Assembly (NCBI GenBank): GCA_024642725.1
Contig: JAHEAO010000026.1
Location: 1 to 41,200 of the forward strand
Length of the DNA stretch: 41,200 nucleotides
Source: Paracoccaceae bacterium
GTDB lineage: Bacteria > Pseudomonadota > Alphaproteobacteria > Rhodobacterales > Rhodobacteraceae
Direction: 5' to 3'
Under the pieces are notes generated by a model, which worked only from the letters and a program-made list of their open reading frames with translations, was not told the DNA's origin and ran no database searches. The position numbers were made by a program, and so were the translations under genes. Below, piece after piece: positions 16,075 through 22,740 of the stretch; position 1 is the stretch's first letter; the number at the start of each line of letters is the position of its first letter.

Positions 16075-16551
16075 ATGTCCCGGACCATAGACTACGGAAA
16101 TCTGATGCACCGCGCGATGCGCGGTCTCATTCAGGAAGTCCTTGAAGGCGTTGCCGAGAACGGGCTGCCGGGCCAGCACCATTTCTTCATCACCTTTGAT
16201 ACGATGCACCCCGATGTCGAATTGGCGGATTGGCTTTCCGATCGGTATCCCGAAGAGATGACCGTTGTCATTCAGCATTGGTATGACAATCTGGTCGTCA
16301 CCGGCGAAGGCTTTTCCATCACTCTTAATTTCGGCGATAACCCGGAGCCTCTCTACATCCCTTATGACGCCATCAAGACATTCGTCGATCCGTCCGTTGA
16401 ATTTGGCTTGCGCTTCGAAACGCAGGAAGACGAAGACAAGGACGAGGACGATGATGAGGCGGTCGCGCAAGAGGGCTCCAGCGATTCCGATGTCGCGGAC
16501 AAGGGCAAGAAAGATGCCGAAGTCGTGCGTCTGGACAGTTTCCGGAAATAG
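16075..16551 (+). CDS. sspB: SspB-alpha, ClpXP adaptor for ssrA-tagged proteins
   Basis: This 158-residue adaptor binds the ssrA tag and delivers tagged proteins to the ClpXP protease in the cytosol. The folded core (about 1-115) shows the SspB-alpha features MHRAMRGLI, HHFFITFDT, WYDNLVV and FSITLNFGDNPEPLYIPYDAI. A long acidic linker rich in Glu/Asp (about 120-140) leads to a C-terminal tail EVVRLDSFRK, the usual ClpX-docking peptide. The start at 16075 with AAGGGA upstream is preferred to the longer frame from 15988, which overlaps chrA and is not conserved in kind. It lies before fumC. Its RNA partner, ssrA, is encoded about 3 kb upstream. Confidence 0.93.
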   Translation: MSRTIDYGNLMHRAMRGLIQEVLEGVAENGLPGQHHFFITFDTMHPDVELADWLSDRYPEEMTVVIQHWYDNLVVTGEGFSITLNFGDNPEPLYIPYDAIKTFVDPSVEFGLRFETQEDEDKDEDDDEAVAQEGSSDSDVADKGKKDAEVVRLDSFRK

Positions 16552-16644
16552 GTACCATTTGGCTCTTGGCGACCGATATTGCTGAAGCGATGGAACGCGC
16601 CAAAACCGACGATGATTGGCGAAACCAGCCAACAGATTGACGCA

Positions 16645-16672
16645 TTGAAGTTTTGCTGCCAGCCGGTATGAA
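16645..16672 (+). promoter_or_regulatory. Possible fumC promoter
   Basis: TTGAAG (16645-16650) and TATGAA (16667-16672) are 16 bases apart, about 30 bases before the fumC start, each matching four of six consensus positions. This is weak evidence. Confidence 0.3.
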
Positions 16673-16702
16673 GACCGCGACGCAGCCCGCTGGAGAGTAG
16701 CA

Positions 16703-18097
16703 ATGACCAAGACCCGCACCGAATCCGACAGCTTTGGCCCGCTGGAGGTTCCCGCCGACAAGTACTGGGGGGCCCAGACCCAGCGCTCGATTCTGAACTT
16801 CCCGATCGGTTGGGAAAGACAACCCATTGCCATCGTCCGCGCACTCGGGGTGATCAAGCAGGCCTGTGCCGTGGTGAACAAGTCGCAAGGCACGCTCGAG
16901 CCGGACAAGGCCGACGCCGTCATTCAGGCAGCTTCTGAAGTGGTCGCGGGCAAGTTCGACGACAACTTCCCCTTGGTCGTCTGGCAGACAGGTTCTGGCA
17001 CGCAATCCAACATGAACGCGAATGAAGTCATCTCCAACCGAGCGATTGAAATTCTCGGCGGCAAGATCGGCACCAAGGTACCGGTGCATCCCAATGATCA
17101 CGTCAATATGGGACAGAGTTCCAATGACACCTTCCCGACAGCGATGCATATTGCCGTCGCCACCACAGCGCATGATGTCCTGCTGCCCGGGCTCGCCAAG
17201 CTGCACTTCGCGCTGGAGGCCAAAGTCAAGGAATTTGCAGGAATCATCAAGATTGGCCGGACCCACACCATGGATGCGACCCCGCTTACATTGGCACAAG
17301 AGTTTTCTGGCTATGCTCACCAGGTCGCCATGGGGATTGAACGGATCAAGGGAGCATTGCCGCGCATTTATGAACTCGCTCAGGGCGGAACCGCCGTTGG
17401 AACGGGCCTGAACACGCGCAAAGGATGGAGCGGTGCCGTCGCGAAAGAGATTTCCGAAATCTCGGGCCTGCCCTTCGTAACTGCACCCAACAAATTCGAA
17501 GCACTCGCCGCCCATGATGCGCTTGTCGAAATGTCCGGAGCAACCAAGACTGTCGCTGCCAGCCTCTTCAAGATTGCCAATGACATTCGGCTATTGGGCT
17601 CTGGGCCGCGCTGCGGCCTAGGTGAACTGATCTTGCCAGAGAACGAACCAGGATCTTCGATCATGCCGGGAAAGGTAAATCCAACCCAGTGTGAGGCTAT
17701 GACGCAAGTCTGCGCCCATGTCTTCGGCAATGACGCTGCGGTCGGATTTGCCGGGTCTCAGGGTCACTTCGAACTAAACGTCTACAAGCCGATGATGGCG
17801 TACAACGTGCTACAGTCCATGCAACTTCTGGGGGATGCCTGTGGCGCTTTCACCGACAATTGTGTCGTGGGGATACAGGCCAACACGGATCGGATAGAAA
17901 AACTGATGCGCGAAAGCCTGATGCTGGTGACGGCTTTGGCCCCGACCATCGGATATGACAACGCGACGACCGTGGCCAAGACCGCCCACAAGAATGGAAC
18001 GACCTTGAAAGAGGAGGCCATCAATCTTGGTTTTGTTGACGACGAGACTTTCGAACGCGTCGTGCGTCCCGAAAACATGATCGGGCCCAAATCTTGA
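16703..18097 (+). CDS. fumC: Fumarate hydratase, class II
   Basis: This 464-residue, oxygen-stable fumarase hydrates fumarate to malate in the TCA cycle as a cytosolic homotetramer. The N-terminus [21 protein letters not shown], the active-site stretches [14 protein letters not shown] and [14 protein letters not shown], and the superfamily signature [11 protein letters not shown] are all present, including the catalytic serine of that loop. The length is normal for the family. GGAGAG precedes the ATG. The stop overlaps a TTG start of the next small gene (TTGA), so fumC leads a three-gene coupled unit with DUF4169 and a ribbon-helix-helix gene. Confidence 0.97.
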   Translation: MTKTRTESDSFGPLEVPADKYWGAQTQRSILNFPIGWERQPIAIVRALGVIKQACAVVNKSQGTLEPDKADAVIQAASEVVAGKFDDNFPLVVWQTGSGTQSNMNANEVISNRAIEILGGKIGTKVPVHPNDHVNMGQSSNDTFPTAMHIAVATTAHDVLLPGLAKLHFALEAKVKEFAGIIKIGRTHTMDATPLTLAQEFSGYAHQVAMGIERIKGALPRIYELAQGGTAVGTGLNTRKGWSGAVAKEISEISGLPFVTAPNKFEALAAHDALVEMSGATKTVAASLFKIANDIRLLGSGPRCGLGELILPENEPGSSIMPGKVNPTQCEAMTQVCAHVFGNDAAVGFAGSQGHFELNVYKPMMAYNVLQSMQLLGDACGAFTDNCVVGIQANTDRIEKLMRESLMLVTALAPTIGYDNATTVAKTAHKNGTTLKEEAINLGFVDDETFERVVRPENMIGPKS

Positions 18098-18276
18098 ACA
18101 CACCCATCAACTTGAATCGTGCCCGAAAGGAACGGGCGCGACTTGAAGCTCGTGCTGTTGCAGATCAGAACGCCGCGAAACACGGGCTGTCAAAGGCCGA
18201 GAGGGTGCTCGCGGCGTCGAGAAACACGAAGGCAGCGCAGTTGCTGGACCAGCACAAGACAGACGACGAGGAATGA
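18094..18276 (+). CDS. DUF4169 family small protein
   Basis: This 60-residue, very basic and charged protein, probably one long helix, begins [19 protein letters not shown]. This matches the DUF4169 pattern (NLNxxRKxxAR, then NAxKxGxxKAE). The start is taken as the TTG that overlaps the fumC stop (TTGA); the family N-terminus fits, and no ATG exists before the motif. Its own stop overlaps the next ATG (ATGA). The function of the family is unknown. Conserved placement between fumC and a ribbon-helix-helix gene is common in Rhodobacteraceae as far as I know. Confidence 0.85.
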   Translation: MNTPINLNRARKERARLEARAVADQNAAKHGLSKAERVLAASRNTKAAQLLDQHKTDDEE

Positions 18277-18497
18277 ACGGTCGGCCTGTCAAACGATCCC
18301 TGACGCTGCGCGGTCACCGAACGAGCGTTTCACTTGAGGATGAGTTCTGGCAGGCCTTCCGCGACATCGCGCGAAGCAAAAACCAAGCAATCAACGAACT
18401 GGCCGCCGAGATCGATGCGGCAAGGCGGGACGATATTGGTTTGGCGACCGCGATAAGACTTTACGTTCTGAGCCACTTCAGGTCTGAACGAGAGTAG
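18273..18497 (+). CDS. Ribbon-helix-helix domain protein
   Basis: This 74-residue small DNA-binding-like protein has the RHH core visible as KRSLTLRGHRTSVSLEDEFWQAFRDIA: a basic beta strand, then two helices, with AINELAAEID and a C-terminal AIRLYVLSHFR. It probably forms a dimer. The ATG overlaps the stop of the DUF4169 gene (ATGA). Whether it regulates fumC or another target is unknown. It ends eight bases before the convergent hypothetical frame on the other strand. Confidence 0.85.
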   Translation: MNGRPVKRSLTLRGHRTSVSLEDEFWQAFRDIARSKNQAINELAAEIDAARRDDIGLATAIRLYVLSHFRSERE

Positions 18498-18504
18498 GAA
18501 ACGG

Positions 18505-18774
18505 TCAGGACGATCGAAGTGCGCTGCGAAGCCGCCTGCTTGTTTCAAGCTGAGTGCGTTCATTGGCCGTCAGGCGCAAATCATAAATCCGACGGGTGAC
18601 CAGATCGGTGCCGAAAATCGACGCGATTTCATCGCGTGTGACGCTGTTTTCTAATTCCTCGGACACACGTGCTCCGGTCGGCATCCGCCAGACAGGCAAT
18701 GCGATTCTCAGGAACGGTCGCATCTGAGCGCCGAGTCCCGGAATAGGCTGATTATCGCTCGTTAAGTAGGCCAC
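18505..18774 (-). CDS. Hypothetical protein, possibly a gene remnant
   Basis: This 89-codon frame from a GTG at 18774 has no match that I recognise. The reading frame stays open for a further 25 codons upstream, to a TGA at 18850-18852, without a better start, and continues to look protein-like (DPGGFATVAYL) before entering the AT-rich island. The C-terminal part is charged and helical (DLRLTANERTQLETSRRLRSAL). Either this is a small gene with a GTG start and a weak GGGGGGA site, or it is the 3' end of a longer gene whose front was lost. I cannot decide from sequence. Confidence 0.4.
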   Translation of the reverse strand: MAYLTSDNQPIPGLGAQMRPFLRIALPVWRMPTGARVSEELENSVTRDEIASIFGTDLVTRRIYDLRLTANERTQLETSRRLRSALRSS

Positions 18775-18999
18775 TGTCGCAAATCCCCCCGGATCCAGCT
18801 CTATTTCATAATCAGGTTGTTTCTGGATTTGAAGGCTTTTTCTGATGCATCAAGAAATATACTCAACCAGTGATTTAATTATCAATCGGATATATTATTG
18901 ATTATCAGTATGTTATTAATCTCGGATGTCCTCCGCATCCAGAAATTACGTCAGGTCACAACCTTCAAGAGAGTTGGCGACTCGGGGGCAACCAGCGAA
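18775..18999. other. AT-rich intergenic island
   Basis: The stretch from about 18830 to 18935 is strikingly AT-rich compared with the rest of the window, with runs such as TGATTTAATTATCAATCGG and TATATTATTGATTATC. It contains a short inverted repeat ATCAAT/ATTGAT around a ten-base centre. No gene, tRNA or terminator is visible. It separates the hypothetical frame from the 3' end of the P450 gene. Confidence 0.55.
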
Positions 19000-20352
19000 T
19001 CAAGGCCTTTTTTTGACGGTCAGCCAGATGCCCCGTTCGGACCGGACCGTCAGGTGAGCAACCGGAATCGGTGCTGGCTGCCCGCTACAGCCAAATTCCA
19101 AGGACTGGGCCAGCACGGATAGAAGCAAAGGCCCCTCGATCATCGCAAAGGCGGCACCGGGGCAAGCCCGGCTCCCTGCCGAGAATGGCAAAAACGCATC
19201 GCGAAGACAGGCCGGGCCGTCCGGCGCACCGTACCGGTCGGGTTCGAACTCGTCGGGATTTTCCCACAATCGCTCGTGCCTGTGCAAATGCCATGGGCTG
19301 ATGACAACCTGAGAGCCGGCAGGCAGATCCCTGTCACGAAATCGCTCGGCTTTCGTGGTCTCACGGACCATCATCGGCACAGAGGGGTATAGCCGCAGCG
19401 CTTCCCGAAAGACATTGCGTGTGAAACCGAGTTTGGACATATCCGAAAAACGAGGATTATCGCCCAAAACAGCGGCTTCACGTGCGACCCGTTCTTGCGC
19501 CTCTGGGTGGGAGGCAAGAAGGTAAAGCGCCCAGGCCAAGGCCGAAGCGCTGGTTTCGTGCCCCGCAAGGAAGAAGATCGCGACCTGATCGACCATTTCG
19601 GCCGGAGAAAATGACCTTCCCGTCTCCGGATCGGAGGTTGTCATGATCTTGGTGGCAAGATCGTCAGGTGCCGATCCGTCTTCGATGCTTCGCATCCTCT
19701 CGTTGACCATATTCTTGATAAGGCGCCTGATCTCGGTGGCGGCGATTCGCGAGCGACGCCGGTGAAACCTCGGCACCCAGCCAGGGACCGGTATGAACGC
19801 AGCGAGGTTCAGAATTGGTTGGCTGCGCTGAAAGTCCCTGAATTGCAGAAAGACGTCTTGCGCGATGTCATCCGAAATCGGCAGCGAAAAGAGTGTGCGG
19901 AAGATGACATCTGCGGCGACGTGACTTGCCTCGGCCTCGATCTCGACAGCGCCTTCCCGTCCTGCCAGTCGGCTGGCCGCCACATTTGCGGCAGCCAGCA
20001 TCGCGGGAAAGGTGTCACGAAGTCGACCTCCTTCGAAGGCCGGATCAATTATGCGCCGTTGCCGCATCCAGACCTCGCCATTGGTAAGAAAAACTGAATT
20101 TCCCAACAAGGGTCGAAGGCCCTCCGCGATGCGGTTGGATTTTGGAAAGTCCATGGGGCGGACTTTGAGAACCTCGCGTATGAGGTCGGGTTGGTTGATC
20201 AGGTAAGATCTGAAGAAGGGCGTTCTGAATTCTGCCATCCACGCCCGGTACAACCTTGAGGGTTGCGCCGACAGAATATCCCTTCGAAACAGCCGAAAAT
20301 GACGCCAGAGCGAGGCTGTGTCTGAGCGGGCAACGGGTTTGGGTGGTGTCAT
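19000..20352 (-). CDS. Cytochrome P450
   Basis: This 450-residue soluble bacterial P450 monooxygenase has all canonical motifs: the I-helix oxygen-activation motif AGHETS (residues 263-268), the K-helix ExxR as EALR (317-320), and the haem loop FSAGSRACPG with the thiolate cysteine at about 397. The size and spacing are normal. No N-terminal membrane anchor is seen. Its ATG overlaps the stop of the upstream alpha/beta hydrolase-like gene by four bases (ATGA), so the two are co-translated. No ferredoxin or ferredoxin reductase gene lies nearby, so electrons must come from elsewhere. The substrate is unknown. Confidence 0.96.
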   Translation of the reverse strand: MTPPKPVARSDTASLWRHFRLFRRDILSAQPSRLYRAWMAEFRTPFFRSYLINQPDLIREVLKVRPMDFPKSNRIAEGLRPLLGNSVFLTNGEVWMRQRRIIDPAFEGGRLRDTFPAMLAAANVAASRLAGREGAVEIEAEASHVAADVIFRTLFSLPISDDIAQDVFLQFRDFQRSQPILNLAAFIPVPGWVPRFHRRRSRIAATEIRRLIKNMVNERMRSIEDGSAPDDLATKIMTTSDPETGRSFSPAEMVDQVAIFFLAGHETSASALAWALYLLASHPEAQERVAREAAVLGDNPRFSDMSKLGFTRNVFREALRLYPSVPMMVRETTKAERFRDRDLPAGSQVVISPWHLHRHERLWENPDEFEPDRYGAPDGPACLRDAFLPFSAGSRACPGAAFAMIEGPLLLSVLAQSLEFGCSGQPAPIPVAHLTVRSERGIWLTVKKRP

Positions 20353-21557
20353 GCCGCCATAGATGTATAGGGCGAAGCCGCAACGTCAATCCGGCTTTTC
20401 GACGGTTGCCGCTCCGAGAACCGTTCTTCGAGGGTCTGGGGACCCGCCGTAATCTGAAAATAATCATAGTTGGCCGCATCATCGAATGCGCACAGGTATT
20501 GGAAATGAAGCCTGAAGAACCGCCAGCGCAGTTGCCGCCAACGTTCAGAGCTGAGGGTCTGCGTGAACGCCGCGGATATCACCAGTGGCCATTTTTGCTT
20601 TTCGGGAGCGACCCCGGTCACGGCAACAGGGTCACAGAGCGCAAATGTACACCCGTCGCCCGGGGCCGACACGTCCACCCAGCTCAGGCTCCCGGATTGC
20701 GAAAGATCGTGCAGGTCTGCCCGCAGCCGGTGTGCATTCGGCAGGAAGGACACCATTGGAATGACCTGCCCGATCGACAGGAACGACAACTTTGGCCCGG
20801 TACGAGGCACCCGGCCCTCGCGGATCAGGTCGGCGAGGATCGAGACGGCAAGATGTGCGCCCGATGAATGACCAACGACAAGAACTTCGTCGGTGTCGCC
20901 TCTAAGCGCCGTCGCGATCTGATGTTCAAATTGTCTCATACGCTCTTCCAACGCTGGCGGATTGGCACCTTTAAGCTGCGCGGAATAGGCAAAATCATGC
21001 ATCAGGTAGTAGGCGTAAAGCCTGCGATCCAAGCTGCGGAACCGGCGTAGGAGCAGCACAATGATCGGCAGGGCAACAATCCACCCCGCACCCGGATAGA
21101 TCAGGCGGGACGTCAGGGCCCCAGCGATCCAGGCGGCAGCGATCGCGACCAGTCCCTGAAGCAAGAGCATCCCGACCGGGTAGAGAGCGGCGATCACCGG
21201 CCCTTTGCGAAGCCACATCAATCGGCGCAAGGCACCGCTGGACAAATAAATCCAAGCCGTCCTGAGCATTTGCCAATAGGTTCCGGCAATCCCGGTCTCC
21301 ATCGACTCTCGAACAATATCGGACCAGACGAGAACATCGAATTCGGTGCGTACAACCTTTCCGTCAATCCGGGCCTCGACATTCCAGCCATAGTTGCCGG
21401 CGCCGGTTCGCTGGCGGACGTCGATCTCGTAGCCAGAGATGTCTGCCTGATCCTCGCCTTCCTTGCGGTAGAGTTCGCGGTATCGGCGCGGCGGGAATGG
21501 ATCGTAGCCAGGGATGTAAAAGACCCGCCGAGTTCTGACTTGTGCTGGGTTCGCCAT
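20349..21557 (-). CDS. Alpha/beta-hydrolase-like membrane protein coupled to P450
   Basis: This 402-residue protein begins with a beta-strand/oxyanion-like YIPGYDPFPPRRYRELY. Two hydrophobic, probably membrane-spanning segments follow (about 121-146 and 153-170). A hydrolase nucleophile elbow GHSSGA then centres on Ser231, preceded by DEVLVVGHSS. A possible acid or base lies in WVDVSAPGDGCTFALCDP (about 293-310), and a His in FFRLHFQYLCAFDD near 355. This suggests a serine esterase or lipase-like enzyme with an inserted membrane hairpin. I do not recognise a named family. Its stop overlaps the P450 start, and ccdA lies 59 bases upstream on the same strand. Substrate and pathway are unknown. 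Confidence 0.8.
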   Translation of the reverse strand: MANPAQVRTRRVFYIPGYDPFPPRRYRELYRKEGEDQADISGYEIDVRQRTGAGNYGWNVEARIDGKVVRTEFDVLVWSDIVRESMETGIAGTYWQMLRTAWIYLSSGALRRLMWLRKGPVIAALYPVGMLLLQGLVAIAAAWIAGALTSRLIYPGAGWIVALPIIVLLLRRFRSLDRRLYAYYLMHDFAYSAQLKGANPPALEERMRQFEHQIATALRGDTDEVLVVGHSSGAHLAVSILADLIREGRVPRTGPKLSFLSIGQVIPMVSFLPNAHRLRADLHDLSQSGSLSWVDVSAPGDGCTFALCDPVAVTGVAPEKQKWPLVISAAFTQTLSSERWRQLRWRFFRLHFQYLCAFDDAANYDYFQITAGPQTLEERFSERQPSKSRIDVAASPYTSMAA

Positions 21558-21616
21558 TCATTGCCCCGTCGTCCGTTACGGACGAATACTAAACAGGTAA
21601 TTGGGCAAAAATAAGC

Positions 21617-22369
21617 CTATCCGAGTCGGGCCAGCGCGGGAAAGGTTTCAAGCAACCAGTAGGAGAAGCTCGAAAACCCTCCGGTTAACATGAGCAGTCC
21701 AATTGTCCACAAGAGCAAGCCCATTACCTTCTCAATCCGTTCCATATGCTGCTTCATCCAGTTCATCAGTCCCGAAAGACGCGGAAAGAAGGCCGCAACC
21801 ATGAGAAAAGGGATGCCCAGTCCAAGCGCGTAGACCGCAAGCAACGTCGTTCCGCGGGCAATGCTCGCCTCGGTCGCAGCCAGCGAAAGTATCGCCCCAA
21901 GCTGCGGCCCGATGCATGGCGTCCAGCCGAAGGCGAAGGCGAGGCCGAGCACGTAGGCGCCGAAAGCCGATCCGCCGCGGTCCCCAGCATCAAGTCGCGC
22001 TTCACGGTCCAGAAATGGAATCCGGTAAATACCGATAAAATGCGCGCCGAATATCATGACAACGATACCCGCCAGCGTTGAAAACACCTGCGAATTTTTC
22101 AGAAAAAAGGAACCGAATGCGGAAGCCGTGAATCCCAGAAACAGGAAAACCGTGGAGAGGCCCATAACGAAGAACAAGGCTGATACGATCGCACGGTTGT
22201 GCCGGCCGTCACCCCTTGACATCTCGGCCATGGAAATTCCGCTCATATAGGCGAGGTAAGGCGGAACAATTGGCAAAACGCACGGGCTGAGGAACGACAA
22301 AAGGCCAGCCAGCAACGCGACAAACATCGCGGGCAAGAGGCTTGCGTCAATTATCTCGATTCCAAACAT
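21617..22369 (-). CDS. ccdA: Cytochrome c biogenesis protein CcdA
   Basis: This 250-residue, six-segment membrane thiol transporter passes reducing electrons from cytoplasmic thioredoxin to periplasmic partners for cytochrome c maturation. The redox cysteines sit in LSPCVLPIVPPYLAYMSG (helix 1, about 29-46) and FGWTPCIGPQLGAIL (helix 4, about 152-166), the standard CcdA pattern. The internal symmetry of two three-helix halves is visible. It is divergent from a TusA-like gene. The closest downstream genes are the hydrolase and P450, which need not be related. Confidence 0.94.
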   Translation of the reverse strand: MFGIEIIDASLLPAMFVALLAGLLSFLSPCVLPIVPPYLAYMSGISMAEMSRGDGRHNRAIVSALFFVMGLSTVFLFLGFTASAFGSFFLKNSQVFSTLAGIVVMIFGAHFIGIYRIPFLDREARLDAGDRGGSAFGAYVLGLAFAFGWTPCIGPQLGAILSLAATEASIARGTTLLAVYALGLGIPFLMVAAFFPRLSGLMNWMKQHMERIEKVMGLLLWTIGLLMLTGGFSSFSYWLLETFPALARLG

Positions 22370-22463
22370 CTTTCCCCAATATCGCGCTTATCGGCCCGCG
22401 TCACCACTCTGTCTCGTCACATGTTGGTGGACAAACTGCAACATGCGACCTACCCCTAGCCGT

Positions 22464-22691
22464 ATGACATTCGACCATGATCTCGATGCACTCGGTCTGC
22501 TCTGCCCATTGCCAGTCCTGAAGGCACGCAAGCGACTCTCTGCGCTCGCAACCGGTCAGGTGATGCGGTTGCAAACCGACGATCCAGCGGCAGTGATCGA
22601 TGTGCCCCATTTCTGCGCCGAATCCGGGCATGAACTTGTCCTGGTTGAATCCGACGGCCCTCAGCGAAATTTCTACATCCGCAAATCATAG
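22464..22691 (+). CDS. TusA-like sulfurtransferase family protein
   Basis: This 75-residue protein of the SirA/TusA/YeeD fold has the CPxP active site in LGLLCPLPVLKARK near the N-terminus. Family members relay persulfide sulfur or act in redox processes in the cytosol. The start at 22464 is chosen because homology starts with MTFDHDLDALG. An in-frame ATG at 22443 would add seven residues, and neither has a good Shine-Dalgarno. It is divergent from ccdA. A strong hairpin overlaps its stop codon. Confidence 0.88.
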   Translation: MTFDHDLDALGLLCPLPVLKARKRLSALATGQVMRLQTDDPAAVIDVPHFCAESGHELVLVESDGPQRNFYIRKS

Positions 22692-22717
22692 CGCCGGACA
22701 ATGCTGCCCGGCGCTAT
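22688..22717. terminator. Bidirectional hairpin between tusA-like gene and rne
   Basis: A perfect ten-base-pair stem ATAGCGCCGG/CCGGCGCTAT with a ten-base loop begins in the stop codon of the TusA-like gene and lies 24 bases from the rne stop on the other strand. It is followed by only a short, imperfect T-tract on either side, so it may act as a terminator or as a 3'-end stabiliser for both convergent messages. Confidence 0.65.
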
Positions 22718-22740
22718 TTGAGTACAAATCGTCACGACTG

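Noticed and set aside
18898-19122. Plus-strand 74-codon frame starting in the AT-rich island
   Set aside because: Most of it is antisense to the P450 3' end, it has no Shine-Dalgarno sequence and its translation looks like noise.
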